In this document: positions 12,201 through 23,108 of the stretch, one piece after another | Layout of the letters: each line of letters begins with the position of its first letter | How positions within the stretch are numbered: position 1 is the first letter of the stretch | NCBI GenBank assembly: GCA_039707465.1 | Contig: CM077647.1 | Span: forward strand, 46,774,110-46,838,109 | Reading direction: 5' to 3' | DNA: 64,000 nucleotides | Source of the DNA: Rhabdophis nuchalis | Taxonomy: Eukaryota; Chordata; Lepidosauria; Squamata; Natricidae | Notes under the pieces: model-generated | The model's database searches: none | What the model was told of the DNA's origin: nothing | Seen by the model: the letters and a program-made list of their open reading frames with translations, nothing else | Program-made: the position numbers and the translations under genes

Positions 12201-12322
12201 AAAATATATAACTTTTATATATTTGTTTTTATATATTTATATATTTGTTTTGATTTTGGCTGTACACTGCCCTGAGTCCCTCGGGAGTAGGGTGGTATTT
12301 ATTTAGTTATTTATTTTATTGA
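9299..12322 (+). mobile_element. L2-clade LINE copy 2, main part (defective)
   Basis: Continues the L2 interrupted by the hAT element. The endonuclease region has GDFNLPS near 9691 and HTLDLIFVSGQW near 9808, with a stop directly after at 9843. The RT is the best preserved in the window: NYCPVSNL near 10752, SGFRPGYSTE near 10861, [13 protein letters not shown] near 10967, [11 protein letters not shown] near 11137 and YADD at 11235-11246. The frame is broken several times (near 9560, 9845, 10340, 10577, 10960, 11540), so no complete ORF2 remains. The 3' end has the CTGTACACTGCCCTGAGTCC tail. Confidence 0.87.
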
Positions 12323-12329
12323 ATTTATA

Positions 12330-13157
12330 AATAAATTTATGAAGGGACTCGGGGCAGTGCACAGGAAATTAAAATAGAAATATAAAATATAACAATAGAT
12401 AAATACTAAAAGCAGACTAAATATTACTAACCCTGTGCTAAAAAATCTAAAATTGTTACCCCTTAAAAACCAAATTAAAACAATTTAAGTTTCAGTCTGC
12501 TAGCTTGGTGGTGTGGATTAGGCCAGGCCGGCAAGATGGAAGAAATACATCTTCACGTTTTGGCAGAAGGAACGGAGGTCCGTGATAGTTCTAAGTTCGG
12601 GGGGTAGGTCGTTCCAGAGGGTTGGGCCCACCACAGAGAAGGCCCTTCCCCTGGGCATCGCCCATTGGCACTGCCTAGTGGACGGCACCCAGAGAAGTCC
12701 CTCTCTGTGGGAGCAGATCGGCCGAAGGGATGTGTGGGGTAGGATACGATCCCGCAGATAACTAGGCCCGTGCCATGGAGCGCTTTGAAGATGATAATCA
12801 ACACCTTGAAGCGCACCCGAAAGGCCACAGGTAGCCAGTGCAGCTCGCGCAGGAGCAGTGTTACATGGGAATGCCTTGGGGCTCCCAAGATTCCCCGCGC
12901 GGCCGCATTCTGAACTAGCTGTTGTCTTCGGGTGCACCTCAAGGGGAGCCCCGTGTAGAGAGCATTACAGTAGTCTAGACGGGATGTCACGAGCTCGTGA
13001 GTGACTGTGCGAAGGGCGTCCCGGTCCAGTAGGGGACGCAACTGGTGTACCAGACGAACCTGGTAGAAAGCCCCCCTGGCCACGGCTGTCAAATGATCTT
13101 CCATAGACAGCTGGGATTCCAGGAGGACGCCTAAGTTGCGTGCCCTATCCACGGGTA
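12330..13157 (-). mobile_element. L2-clade LINE copy, 5'-truncated, opposite strand
   Basis: The reverse strand encodes the C-terminal L2 region (ARNLGVLLESQLSMED, then SRLDYCNALYTGLPLRCTRR, then LRELHWLPVAFRVRFKVL) and the 3' tail. It stops abruptly at 13157. It lies tail-to-tail with L2 copy 2, so the two tails form an imperfect inverted repeat around 12.3 kb. Confidence 0.87.
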
Positions 13158-13284
13158 TAAAAAACCAATAAACTCTAAACTAAGTCTTTCAAGTATGAGG
13201 TTTAGATATTTATGTTACTATATGACAAAACAATGAACCTAAAAGACAAATTAATTTAGTGTTTGATAATGAAAGATGATTAGA

Positions 13285-13890
13285 GGTAGTCTTTGGGTTA
13301 TCTTTGGGAGCAAGATTGCCATTGCCAAGCAATGTGGTTTTAAAGAACAACATTAAATGACTACTTAATTTATCAACAACATTCTCTAGCAGTCTCAGTT
13401 GTTCTTGTAACCTGAAGACATGTGGGCTGTGTCAAATGGGAACTGGTAGAAGTCAGTGTTTGTAGAGGCTATGGTTGATGAAGAAGACTGTGAGGAATTT
13501 CTGAAAGCCTCAGGGAAGATTAAGTGTGAATTGTGGATGGCAGGGAGGGGGATACTCTGGTAAAATGCAAGTGCAGGAAGATCATAGGATGGAAGCCATG
13601 GCATCACATGAGTGGGAAAAAGCCAGGTGGCTTACCAAAGCAACTTGCATTTTTTCCCTGCTGTGCTTTGCATTAACTTTGCCTGGCTTTGCTTGGAGGA
13701 TCCAGCACGAAAGGTCATAAATGGCAATCAAGTGACTGAATCATCCTGCAAGTGCCCAGATCATGATCATATGGCTGACAGGGATGGTACAATAGCTGGA
13801 ACTTCATTAATGGGCTGTAAATCTATTTTCCAGCATCACTGTAACTTTCAATAGGTGCTGAATGAATGGATATAAGCCAAGGACCACCTA
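13285..13890. repeat. TIR DNA-transposon remnant
   Basis: The left end (AGAGGTAGTCTTTGGGTTA) and right end (ATAAGCCAAGGACCACCTA) are degraded inverted repeats of the GGTAGTCCTC/GAGGACCACC family seen at 4558-5366 and 56988-57273. No coding sequence is recognised inside. Confidence 0.5.
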
Positions 13891-14376
13891 TGAAGGATCT
13901 GAATACAAAACAGAGTATCAAGAAGGGGTTTTTATCCAGACTTTCTGAAAATAGATTTCAGATGTAAAGCAACATTGCATATGCCATTCTGAGTGAGGAT
14001 AATAATCATTGCAATTTATTCAACTATGATGAATTCAGGCCTATCTAGAGATACCGTAATATTCCAAATCATTTCCAAAGGATTATACTATAATTATAAT
14101 TTCTATAAATGTTAGAACAGACTTTCTATATTTATGATAGTTATCTTGATGCATCCATTTTTGTGATGTCTAAGAAACACAATCCTATATTATCACTACA
14201 ATATGATATTCAGCTTAGTGGCATTAAAATCTGTGTAAAAATGATTGAAATTGCCATCAATCACCTGTCAATTGTAAATCAAAAGATTTCACTATTATAA
14301 TAGTGAATTGTTACTATAATCTCAATAGGATTAGAGTATTCAGAGCATTATACCTCTAAAATTGCTTAGACTAAGT

Positions 14377-15069
14377 CAGTGATGGCTAACTTTTTTGTCA
14401 AGGTGCGCCAGAAATGTGGGGAGCATGGGGGGTGTTCACATGTGTGCATGCCCACACCCATAATGCAATGCCTTCCCACTGCAGATGCGCGCACAACCCC
14501 CCGTGCATGCGGGCAGGGCTCACTGAAGCATCCAGACTTCCGGCAGGCTCGTTGGGCCTTTTTTGCCCTCCGCAGGCTTCAGAAAAGCCTCCTGAAACCT
14601 CCAAAGGGAGCAAAATGGCCCAATGGGCAACTCAGAAGTGATGGGCCCTGTTAGGCCATTTTTCACCCTACCCAGGATTCAGAGAAGCCTTCTGAAGCCT
14701 GGGGTGAGAGAAAAACAGTCCAACATGCAAACCGGAAGTTTAGGAATGGACTCCAGGTTGCCTATTGGGTTGTTTTTCTCCCTCTGGAGTCTTTAGGAGG
14801 CTTGCCTGAAGCCTCCAGAGGGTGAAAAACAGCACAATGGGCAAACCAGAAGTCCATTCCCAAACTTTCGGTTTGCGTGTTGGGCATTTTTTGCCCTCCG
14901 GAGGCTTCAGGAGGCTTGCCTGGAGGGTGAAAAATGGCCAAAAATCAAGGCTGAAAATCAGCTGACTACTGTGCGCATGTGCACTGGAGTGACAGGGCAA
15001 TGCCCGTGTGCCCTCAGTAATGGCTCCATGTGCCACCTGTGGCATGTGTGCCAAAAGTTTGCCATCATG
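14377..15069. mobile_element. Non-autonomous hAT-like element (CAGTGATGGC family)
   Basis: The left end CAGTGATGGCTAAC and right end GTTTGCCATCATG are inverted. The interior carries repeated GGAGGCTTCAGGAGGCTT-type segments in both orientations and CpG-poor TGTGCATGCCCACAC-type ends. The flanking 8-mers match only about 5 of 8, so the copy is older than the related insertion at 40796-41135. Confidence 0.65.
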
Positions 15070-16185
15070 GAATTAGGTATAGTATATTATGCTTTCTCCT
15101 CATCTCCTTTTATGGTATACAGTAAACTTTACTGACCTAAGAAAAACAGTTAAATGTCTTGATCTGAAATATGAATTACCATGACCTTAGAGTTACAGAC
15201 TAATTCATTTATTTTACCAGACTTTTTCCTTAAGTCTGCATATTGTATACATCTACTGAAGGTCAATTAAGATGCATTTCCTAGTTTCTCAGAAAATAAT
15301 AACCTGCAACTGATTAATTTATTCAGCGTGTATTAACACACTAATAATAAAGCCTGTCTGGACTTGGTCAATTCCATACAATATAATTTTATTATTGAAT
15401 ATCTTTTTAACTGTTTCTCTATAATCTTCTGCTCAAGTATGAAATCTATGAACTACAATGTCCACTTACTTTAACTAACAAAGGTTTATTTCTTTCCAAC
15501 AAATTTCTTATTTTTTAAAGGTAATTTCCTCAGTATATACCAGAAAACAGCTTCCTTCAACTTTTATTTCTAATCAAGGATAAAGTGTAGTGTTTAACAG
15601 AAACTTTTCTTAATGCTTAATATATGTATGTTTCCCCCCCCCAGGATTTTTGAATATCCCAGTGTATGCAAATAGTCAGTACTAGATGAAGAAGAAGAAC
15701 AAGAAAATTCATGTGGAAAGAGAAAGGTGTTCACATTTCCCCTATAGCTGGAGCAGCCTAATCAAGTATGTTTTTACTCTGAAGTTAAAGAGGTATATAT
15801 CTGATGAAAGAAATCTGCTATTTAGAATTAGTGTTTTAGAGAAATGACAAGGTGTACCTGGCAGAACTCTCTGTTCTAAATTATTCAGGTATGAGAACAT
15901 CAATTGTTTAATAATAAAACAATTGTACCAACAGACATTTGCTATTTGAGATAAAACACAGACACCAGTCTTAACATTGGCAACTGGTGGAAAAATCTTC
16001 ATCCATTCGGGCAGCCTTAGGCTAACTACAAAGCACAGGACTGCCTCCGAGCATTCAGATTTGCCTTCCAGGGGAGAGGAATTGCCTTAGGACTCAGTAC
16101 TCAGTGCTACTTGGTTGAAGATTATTTCATGCTATTTGGTTCTAGTCAATCAGTCTGCAGAGATTTTGGTGCCAAGTAAAAGTGA
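15070..16185. other. No recognised feature
   Basis: AT-rich sequence. I found no exon-like frame with splice sites and no TE ends. Confidence 0.5.
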
Positions 16186-16189
16186 GGGG

Positions 16190-16258
<69 letters not shown>

Positions 16259-16312
16259 TTAATTTGTAGACCGCTCTCTCTCCCTGAAGGGACTCAGGGC
16301 GGTGAGTAATAA
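16186..16312 (-). repeat. L2 3'-tail fragment with (AAT)n microsatellite
   Basis: About 20 AAT repeats (16192-16256) adjoin the reverse complement of an L2 3' end (GACCGCTCTCTCTCCCTGAAGG). The arrangement suggests the microsatellite grew from the LINE tail. Confidence 0.75.
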
Positions 16313-16879
16313 AAGCTATTCAAATGTGATACAATGCTATGTCTGCAGACATTCATGGTGTACTTGGAAACATGTTAAATTACAAGGTGGTTTGCTAAGG
16401 GATGGTTGATTGTGAAGTGTGATTGGGCAGATGTTTGACAAAATTGTGATGAAAAGGGAGGAAAAGTTGACAATAAGCAACGTTTGCGAAACATTCAGAT
16501 ATGGCCTTAATAATCCAGAAATATTTATAAATTAGCATTTGACATTGGTTGTACTTATTTCAGCTTTTGAAAATTTACAAATAAGATTTAACAGTATTTG
16601 ATAACAGACATGATTCCCTGATGAAATCCATAAACCATTCCTCTAGTCCTAAACACACTTAACAAAATAACCCAGAATGAAAAGAAAGAGAGACCCTGGA
16701 GGCAGGTAAATCATTACTGAGATTATAAACTAAACTGCATTTCTCAAATAGTCTGTTTCTTTATGATCGGTTTGTTCTGGTTTGTTTTAAAAGACGAGTA
16801 AAGGGAGACAATGATTTTTCTCTCTTTGACCTTAGGAAAGCTTGTTAAATGGAAGGGCTACTTTTGAAATCCAGCAGTT

Positions 16880-17460
16880 TTTTTGTTCCTTATTGAAACC
16901 CGATCCGGGAGGAGAGGTTGAGCTCTCTGGGCGTGACTCCCGAATAGCTTCGAGCGAAACCTAGCATTAACCTTGCTAGGCAAAAGGCAGGTGCCTAAAA
17001 ACCACTCCATCACCAGGCGAGGGCATTTGCAGGCTTTCCCTCGACGCCGAAGGAGGATCCTCGCTTGGTACCTGGAGTACCTGGCGTTTATAGCTGAACC
17101 ACCCCGCGTGCGTTTCTCCAGAAGATCATAGGTGAGGAGATGCAGAATTGAAATCTGAAGCCGGGGAAGTGGTGGGTGAGGACAGAATGCAGACTTGATA
17201 AGTGAGTGCAAATTACAGAAGAGAATCTTCTTGCTACCGTGAATGGTTGTGCAAAAAAGGAAATTCGGCTAGGATATGGCACTCTCACCTCCTTTTCCTC
17301 GCAGGTAAAGGACAATTTTAGTAACCTACTGCCCCTCGTATTGCTCCTGTTTGATAACTTTTGAGCCGCAGAAGAGCGTTATCTAAAAGCCTCGGAACCG
17401 TTTTGTGAATATCGCATTCCCTACACGTGCGGGTCTGTGTGCTTGAGCGCTGCTTTCACC
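16880..17460 (+). promoter_or_regulatory. CpG-rich stretch, candidate promoter / 5' UTR exon
   Basis: Unlike the surrounding AT-rich DNA, this interval is rich in CpG (for example TTCGAGCG, CTCGACGCCG, CCCGCGTGCG, CTCGCGCTC) and matches no TE family seen here. A good splice donor follows ATCATAG at 17132 (GTGAGG) and another is at 17305 (GTAAAG). It sits about 11.6 kb upstream of the first coding ABCB exon found, on a compatible strand. It may be that gene's promoter with an untranslated first exon, or an unrelated CpG island. No ATG-initiated frame joining the ABCB frame was found here. Confidence 0.3.
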
Positions 17461-17789
17461 AATCTCGCGCTCTCCAAATGTGTTTTATTAATTCTTCCAC
17501 ATTCGATACCTGCTGTGTGTAGTGTTGGTATTGTAATCAGCATCAGGAAATCAAGGGCTGGGTATTTGTGTCTGCTTAGACGGCAATTAAATTCAGGATT
17601 CAGAGAGGCATATGCCCAATTAAGGAAGAGACTAGCCACCTCTAACCTGTATTGTAGGAGGTTGCTGCCCCAACCAACTCAGCCAATGCCACATTGGTTG
17701 GAGTTACAGTGTTTAATACTCAGCATCTGGAAGAGTCATATTTTAACAGCAAAATGTAAGGATTAAGTAAATATGTATCTAAATACCAC

Positions 17790-18432
17790 TTTATGATGCC
17801 TTGGTAAGGCCACACTTGGAATACTGCATTCAGTTTTGGTCACCACGATGTAGAAAAGATGTGGAGACTCTAGAACAGGGGTCTCCAACCTTTGCAACTT
17901 TAAGTCTGAAGGACTTCAGCTCCCAGAATTCTCCAGCCAGCAAAGCCTTAAAGTTGCAAAGGTTGGAGACCCCTGCTCTAGAAAGAGTGCAGAGAAGAGC
18001 AACAAAGATAATTAGTGGACTGGAGACTAAAACATATGAAGAACGGTTGCAGGAACTTGGTAGGTCTAGTTTAATAAAAAGAAGGACATGGGGAGATATG
18101 ATAGCAGTGCTCCAATATCTCAGGGGTTGCCACAGAGAAGAGGGTGTCAAACTATTCTCCAAAGCACCTGAGGGTAGAACAAGAAGCAATGGGTGGAAAC
18201 TAATCAAGGAGAGAAGCAACTTAGAACTGAGGAGAAATTTCCTGACAGTTAGAACAATTAATCCGTGGAACAGCTTGCCTCCAGAAGTTGTGAATGCCCC
18301 AACACTACAAGTCTTCAAGAAGATGTTGGATAGCCATTTGTCTGAAATGGTATAGAGTTTCCTGCCCAGGCAGGGAGTTGGACTAGAAGACCTCCAAGGT
18401 CCCTTCCAACTCTGCTATTGTATTGTATTGTA
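17790..18432 (+). mobile_element. CR1/L3-type LINE 3' end, split by a MITE
   Basis: Encodes the C-terminal end of a CR1 reverse transcriptase: VRPHLEYCIQFWSPR, then RVQRRATKIISGLE, then YEERLQELG, then WNSLPPEVVNAP, ending near 18354. It is followed by the short CR1 3' UTR and an ATTGT-type terminal repeat (18415-18432). It is 5'-truncated, as usual for CR1. A palindromic hAT MITE sits inside it at 17876-17975 and by chance keeps the frame open. Confidence 0.85.
17876..17975. mobile_element. Palindromic hAT MITE in CR1
   Basis: A 100-bp near-palindrome with ends CAGGGGTCTCCAACC / GGTTGGAGACCCCTG and a perfect 8-bp target duplication CTCTAGAA (17868-17875 and 17976-17983). Same family as 33528-33662 and 47433-47567, but shorter at the palindrome centre. 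Confidence 0.92.
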
Positions 18433-18884
18433 AATAGATTAACAGTAAGTGTATCCTGTGAAGTGGGATTGCTGTGGACTACAATGACATTTCTTTGAAC
18501 AAAAGGGCAATTTGGTGATAGATGGCCAATGAGATTACGGTCTCTATGGAATGTATTATGTAAGCAATCCTATTTTTAAGAAGTACTACACATTTTGTTC
18601 TCGTTTAAATATATTAGTCATAAATGGGAGTGATGTGCTTAGCTTAAACAATAACTGTTGAAACAGAGCTGGATTTTGGACCACGAAGAAAGGGAGTAAA
18701 GATTATAGAAAGTCCTTTTGTATCTTACTCTTTCCATGACATCTCTATACATTTACACTACAATCTGACTCATACTTAGGTCTGTAGTGGTTTGCTCTGT
18801 TTAAGTTTATTGTAGGATTCAAGCCATTATGTTTGTAGTCTGGATGTCTGGAAAATGCTAGATACCTATCTACATAGGTGGAAG

Positions 18885-19056
18885 AATGGATGGTTGGAGA
18901 TGGATGGATAGATAGACAGATAGACAGACAGAGACAGACAGACAGACAGAGGATGGATGGATGGATGGAAGGATGGATGGATGGATGGATGGGTGGGTGG
19001 GTGGGTGGGTGGATGTCTGGCTGGATAGATGGATGGATGGATGGATGGAGGTAGAG
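18885..19056. repeat. GATA/GACA/GGAT compound microsatellite
   Basis: Runs of GATA, GACA, GGAT and GGGT tetramers. GATA/GACA arrays are the motif of Bkm satellite DNA, first described in snakes. Long frames over it are artefacts. Confidence 0.93.
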
Positions 19057-19194
19057 AGATGTAGCAGATTATCCAAGTATTTTCACCATGTTATGAAAAA
19101 CCCAGCTGATCATTTAACAAACCATAATGTAGAAAAAAATATGCCTTAATCTAATGCATGACCCAAATCATTCTAAGTTATTATATAAATATGC

Positions 19195-19708
19195 ACCATA
19201 TTTTTCAGAGTATAAGTCACACCAGAGTATAAGACACACCAAGATTTTGAAAAGGCAAATTTTTAAAAAGGTTTTGCACTCTGCAGACTCCCCCCAAATG
19301 GCCCATTTGTCACAAAGATTGACCTGTTTTTTTTTCCAAAAAAGGGCATGAATAACCTTTAGGACGCTTGTAGAATTCTCTGGGATGGGGGGGGAAACAA
19401 GCAAAAGGCCCATTTTTTGCAAAAAAATGGGCCGTTTTTTGTCATAAGACTAGCCTTTAGGAGGTTTATAGAGTGCTCCTGAGGGCTGGGGGAATTGAAC
19501 AAAAACAGCCTGTTGTTTGCTCATTTCTGCCTTCCCCATCCCCCAGGAGCAGTCTGAAAGCCTCCTAAAGGCTAGGCATGGCTATTTTAGTGAAGAGAGT
19601 GGGGTTTCAGGCAGCAAAAAATGCTGTATTCAGTTTATAAGATGCACCTAGATTTTCAGCTTCTTTTTTGAGGGGAAAAGGTGCATCTTACACTCTGAAA
19701 AATACGGT
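19195..19708. mobile_element. TIR DNA transposon (ACCRTATTTTTCAGAG ends)
   Basis: 16-bp inverted ends (ACCATATTTTTCAGAG...CTCTGAAAAATACGGT) enclose about 514 bp. The interior has paired TTTAGGAGG...GAGTGCTCCT segments and A-rich GGCCCATTTTT stretches. The left end is repeated at the right edge of the window (from 63661). No coding capacity. Superfamily not assigned; flanking duplication unclear. Confidence 0.65.
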
Positions 19709-20297
19709 AATTTCATGAATTTCTGAACACATATCAATAAATGTATTGGCCTTTTATAGACCCCAATTCTCAATTTTTTGCAACAATTAAAAGAGCTGTC
19801 CCCCAAGAAGTTACATTTTATCTGAGATGCTTTAGCAAAATCTTCTTGACATATGACCTTTAGAATTTTGAGCTATAACTCTCATCTTTCCAAGAGTGAG
19901 CTGGATGTGAGCAGAGACTTTATCCAACAGATATGGATTGCAGTTTGTGGATTGAAGCCATGAGTATGGTGCTACTTAGCTAATGCCAGTATTTTAAGTG
20001 GTAACATTAGTGAAGAAAAATGCATAAAAAGAAAGTTGGAAGGAAGAGTATGAATAACTCTTAAAAGTTGTGGGATCTCGACTTCTAGTAGGTCCAGCGA
20101 ATAAGATTAATGGGCAAAAACATACTGTGTTGATAAGTATCTGTTCATAAGATTTCCTATGACACTTCATTTACTATTGTGTGAAAGAAGATACTGGAAT
20201 AAGCAGGTTTTGGAATTGGAAAACAGACTTATAAATTAGTATAACATTTCTCTGATTTTTCTTATATATTTATTAACCATTACGTATATGGAACATT

Positions 20298-20470
20298 AAT
20301 GGGTAGCTTTTAGCATAGTTAGTTTTATGGGCATTTTAGCACAGGTTAAGTTTAATTTGGTTTTAGAACTGTTTGTATATTTTTTATTGTTTTTATTCTA
20401 CCTGTGCACCGCCCCGAGTCCCCATGGGGAGAGGGAGCGGTTTATAAGTATTAAATTCAAATTCAAAATT
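20298..20470 (+). repeat. L2 3'-end fragment
   Basis: Only the 3' UTR and tail of an L2 (CCTGTGCACCGCCCCGAGTCC, GGAGCGGTTTATAA, then TTAAATTC repeats). Severely 5'-truncated. Confidence 0.75.
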
Positions 20471-20914
20471 CAATACTTTTGTTTCAATATGCTATTTTCA
20501 TAATGTTAACTGAGAAATTATATTCAGTAATTTTAAGTACTGTAGTAGAAAATTCCCAAATAAAATAAGCTAGGAGGCAAAGAAACGACAAGGTAAGGAG
20601 AGGAGACAAGTCATGAAGTTACTATCACCTATCAATCAAAATGAATTCTCATGTTTGTGACTCATCATGTTTCAAAGTTTCTGTTGACTTAATAGGAAAA
20701 CAGGCTTTGGCTAACAAGGATTTAATTCAGGATGAATAGTCTTATCTGTCATTACTAAGATTTGTTGAAGAAGACAGAAGTATTTGGCCTCAATTGTAAT
20801 CAGTCTGGTATAATATTTATATTGATGTTTGAGGAGGAAGATTCTGCTTGAATTCTATTTTCCACTTCCAAGGAAAAGAATATATATCTTTCAAGCTAAG
20901 ATATATATTCATAT

Positions 20915-21223
20915 CAGTGGTGGAATTCAAATTTTTTTACTACCAGTTCTGTGGGCATGACTTGATGCGTGTGGTGTGGTTTGGTGGGCATGGTATGGTG
21001 GGCATGACAGGGGAAGGATACTATAAAATCTCCATTCCCACTCTACTCCAGGGGAAGATTACTGCAAAATCCCCATTTCTTCCTGATCAAATGAGGCTCG
21101 GGAGGCAGAGAATAGATTGGATCCAGGCCAGTTAGAGGTGGTATTTACCAGTTCTCTGAATTACTCAAAATTTCCATTACCAATTCTCCAGATCTGGTCA
21201 GAATGTGCTGAATACCATCTCTG
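20915..21223. mobile_element. Non-autonomous hAT element (CAGTGGTGRAATTC family)
   Basis: The left end CAGTGGTGGAATTC and the degraded right end (...CATCTCTG) are flanked by a perfect 8-bp duplication ATTCATAT (20907-20914 and 21224-21231). The interior has TACCAGTTCTGTGGGC and AAAATCTCC segments shared with 28366-28596 and 46849-47056. Confidence 0.8.
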
Positions 21224-21366
21224 ATTCATATGTATTATATCTTATAGCTTGAAAAAGGTGTTTAAAAAGCTGGTATCTTAAAAGAAGCTTCATTCTCATT
21301 TGTCTCCAAAGAAACAGCAAAAACCAGGGCTGCTGCAGCTATGCAAAAGTTACTTCCAACCTTCTC

Positions 21367-21652
21367 TGTTAAATCCTAGATTTACAATCTAAGTTGGTTT
21401 GCTGATGGCGGCCAGTCTTGCCTGATTGGCTGGGATGCAGCTGGCCGCTGCCGAGCAAATGAGCTGCCTGATTGATTGTTTGGGGTTCTGCCTCAGTAGC
21501 CAGGAAATAAGTAACAGTCAGGCGGTGAATGAGGTCGACACGTGTTTATCTGCTGTTTTAGCTATCCGTTGTTTTAACTGTCGTTGTCATGTAATTAAAG
21601 AGTTATTTTGGAAGCCTGCCTGGTTGGACTCATTCTAGCAAAGGACTTAACA
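21367..21652 (+). repeat. 5' LTR of the Ty3 element
   Basis: 286 bp, TG...CA ends. By eye it differs from the 3' LTR by about ten substitutions and one 4-bp indel (a GATT repeat), so the insertion is moderately old. The sequence directly after it (TGGCGATGAAGGTGGGAT, from 21654) is the probable primer-binding region. Confidence 0.93.
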
Positions 21653-21755
21653 CTGGCGATGAAGGTGGGATTGGGCCAGGTTTGGTTCTTACATACTCTT
21701 AAAACCATAACTACGGAGAAGAGAACTTGTTGCAGTTTTACAGTGTACCGCAAGT

Positions 21756-23108
21756 ATGATGACCATGCCTACTTTTGCGCCATTTGACCCCGCTAAGGAG
21801 CCGTGGGCTTCGTTCTTGGCACGTTTTGACTGTTTCCTCATAGCGAACGACTACGGTCACCTCGCCCCAGAGAGGAAACTCAGTTACTTTCTTGATTGTG
21901 GGGGGCCGGAACTCTTTGCCACTGCCAGAAACATCACAGCCCCAGCAGCCGTCCATGAGGTACCGTGGGATACTCTTATAGCGCGGCTACAAGGCCATTA
22001 TGCGCCTACTCCGTCAAAAATTGCTCGCCATTTCGCCTTCCGACGGTGTATTCAACAGCCGTCTCAGTCTGTGGCTGATTTTCTTCAGTCTCTTAGGGCT
22101 GCGGCCATTCCGTGTGAGTTCCTGAACGCTGCCCTGGAAGATGCCTTAGTTGAACAGTTTGTTTTTGGGGTACGAGATGGACGCCTCTGGCGGCGCCTTT
22201 TGGCTAAACCGACGGTCACTCTTGAACAAGCCGTGGAGGAGGCCCGAGCAGCTGAACTGTCGGAAAACTCCACGGCAGAGATGGACCGTTTTTTACCACT
22301 CTGCACCCCTGTCATCCATGTTTGCCTTGTGGACGAACTCAACTCTACTGATGAGTCTGACCTCGAAGACTGCGTTGACAGCCTGCATAGTTCCAGCCGC
22401 AGAGTGCCGCGCCGGACATCTGTTCGCTATTCGGCTACTCCGTGCCTCGGTTGCGGGGGCGACCATCTTCGGACTGATTGCCCCTTCCGGGAGGTCACCT
22501 ACCGCCACTGCTCCCAAAAAGGTCATCTCGCCCGGGTCTGCAGAGCTGCTGTACCACAGAACCTACCGCCCGTTTCGACGCTGGCTAGAGTTAAGCCGCC
22601 ATCACAGCCTTGCCGGGCCGCACCGCCATGCCATTTAGCCCGCCATCAACCGCTGCCCGCAGACTGCTATGCACTCACCGAAGACCGGGAGTTGATCTGC
22701 AAGGCATCGGAGGACAGTAGGGGCCTATCTGCTACGGTTAAGCTTGAAGGGGTGGAGGTTTCAATGGAGGTTGACTCGGGCTTGACCTGGTCCCTCATAT
22801 CCTGGGCCCAACTTACCCAGCTCTGTCCATCTCTTCGGGTGGGAAATTTGACCCCATCTCCGATTGTCCTTAAGGACTACCAGGGGTCTTCCATTTCCAC
22901 CCTCGGGTTCTACTCTATAAGGGTGGATTACGCCTCCTTTCACGGGTCCCTTCCTATCCTGGTGGTTAAGCGGCCTCTTCCCGCCCTGCTCAGTCTAGAC
23001 TGTTTCCCGCCCTTGGGCCTATCGGTCCAGGGCATTTACAGTGTACCCTCGGGTGGCCCCATCAAGGAAGTGCTGTCTGCTTCACGGACTTATTCTATGG
23101 CAGCTTAG
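21756..23108 (+). pseudogene. Ty3 gag and protease region
   Basis: A 450-codon open frame. The N-terminal 180 or so residues are a retrotransposon gag (starting FAPFDPAKEPW; ERKLSYFL; PSQSVADFLQSLRAAA). Two zinc-knuckle-like segments follow near residues 229-262, both imperfect: the first has C-x2-C-x3-H-x4-C spacing and the second has Tyr in place of its first Cys. An aspartic protease core with DSG is near residue 340 (EVDSGLTWSLIS), with Leu where Ala or Thr is usual. The frame closes at a TAG just before the RT, which continues in a different frame, indicating a frameshift. Confidence 0.82.

Noticed and set aside
17801..18355. 184-codon open frame as a host gene
   Set aside because: It is the C-terminal end of a CR1 reverse transcriptase with a MITE inside.
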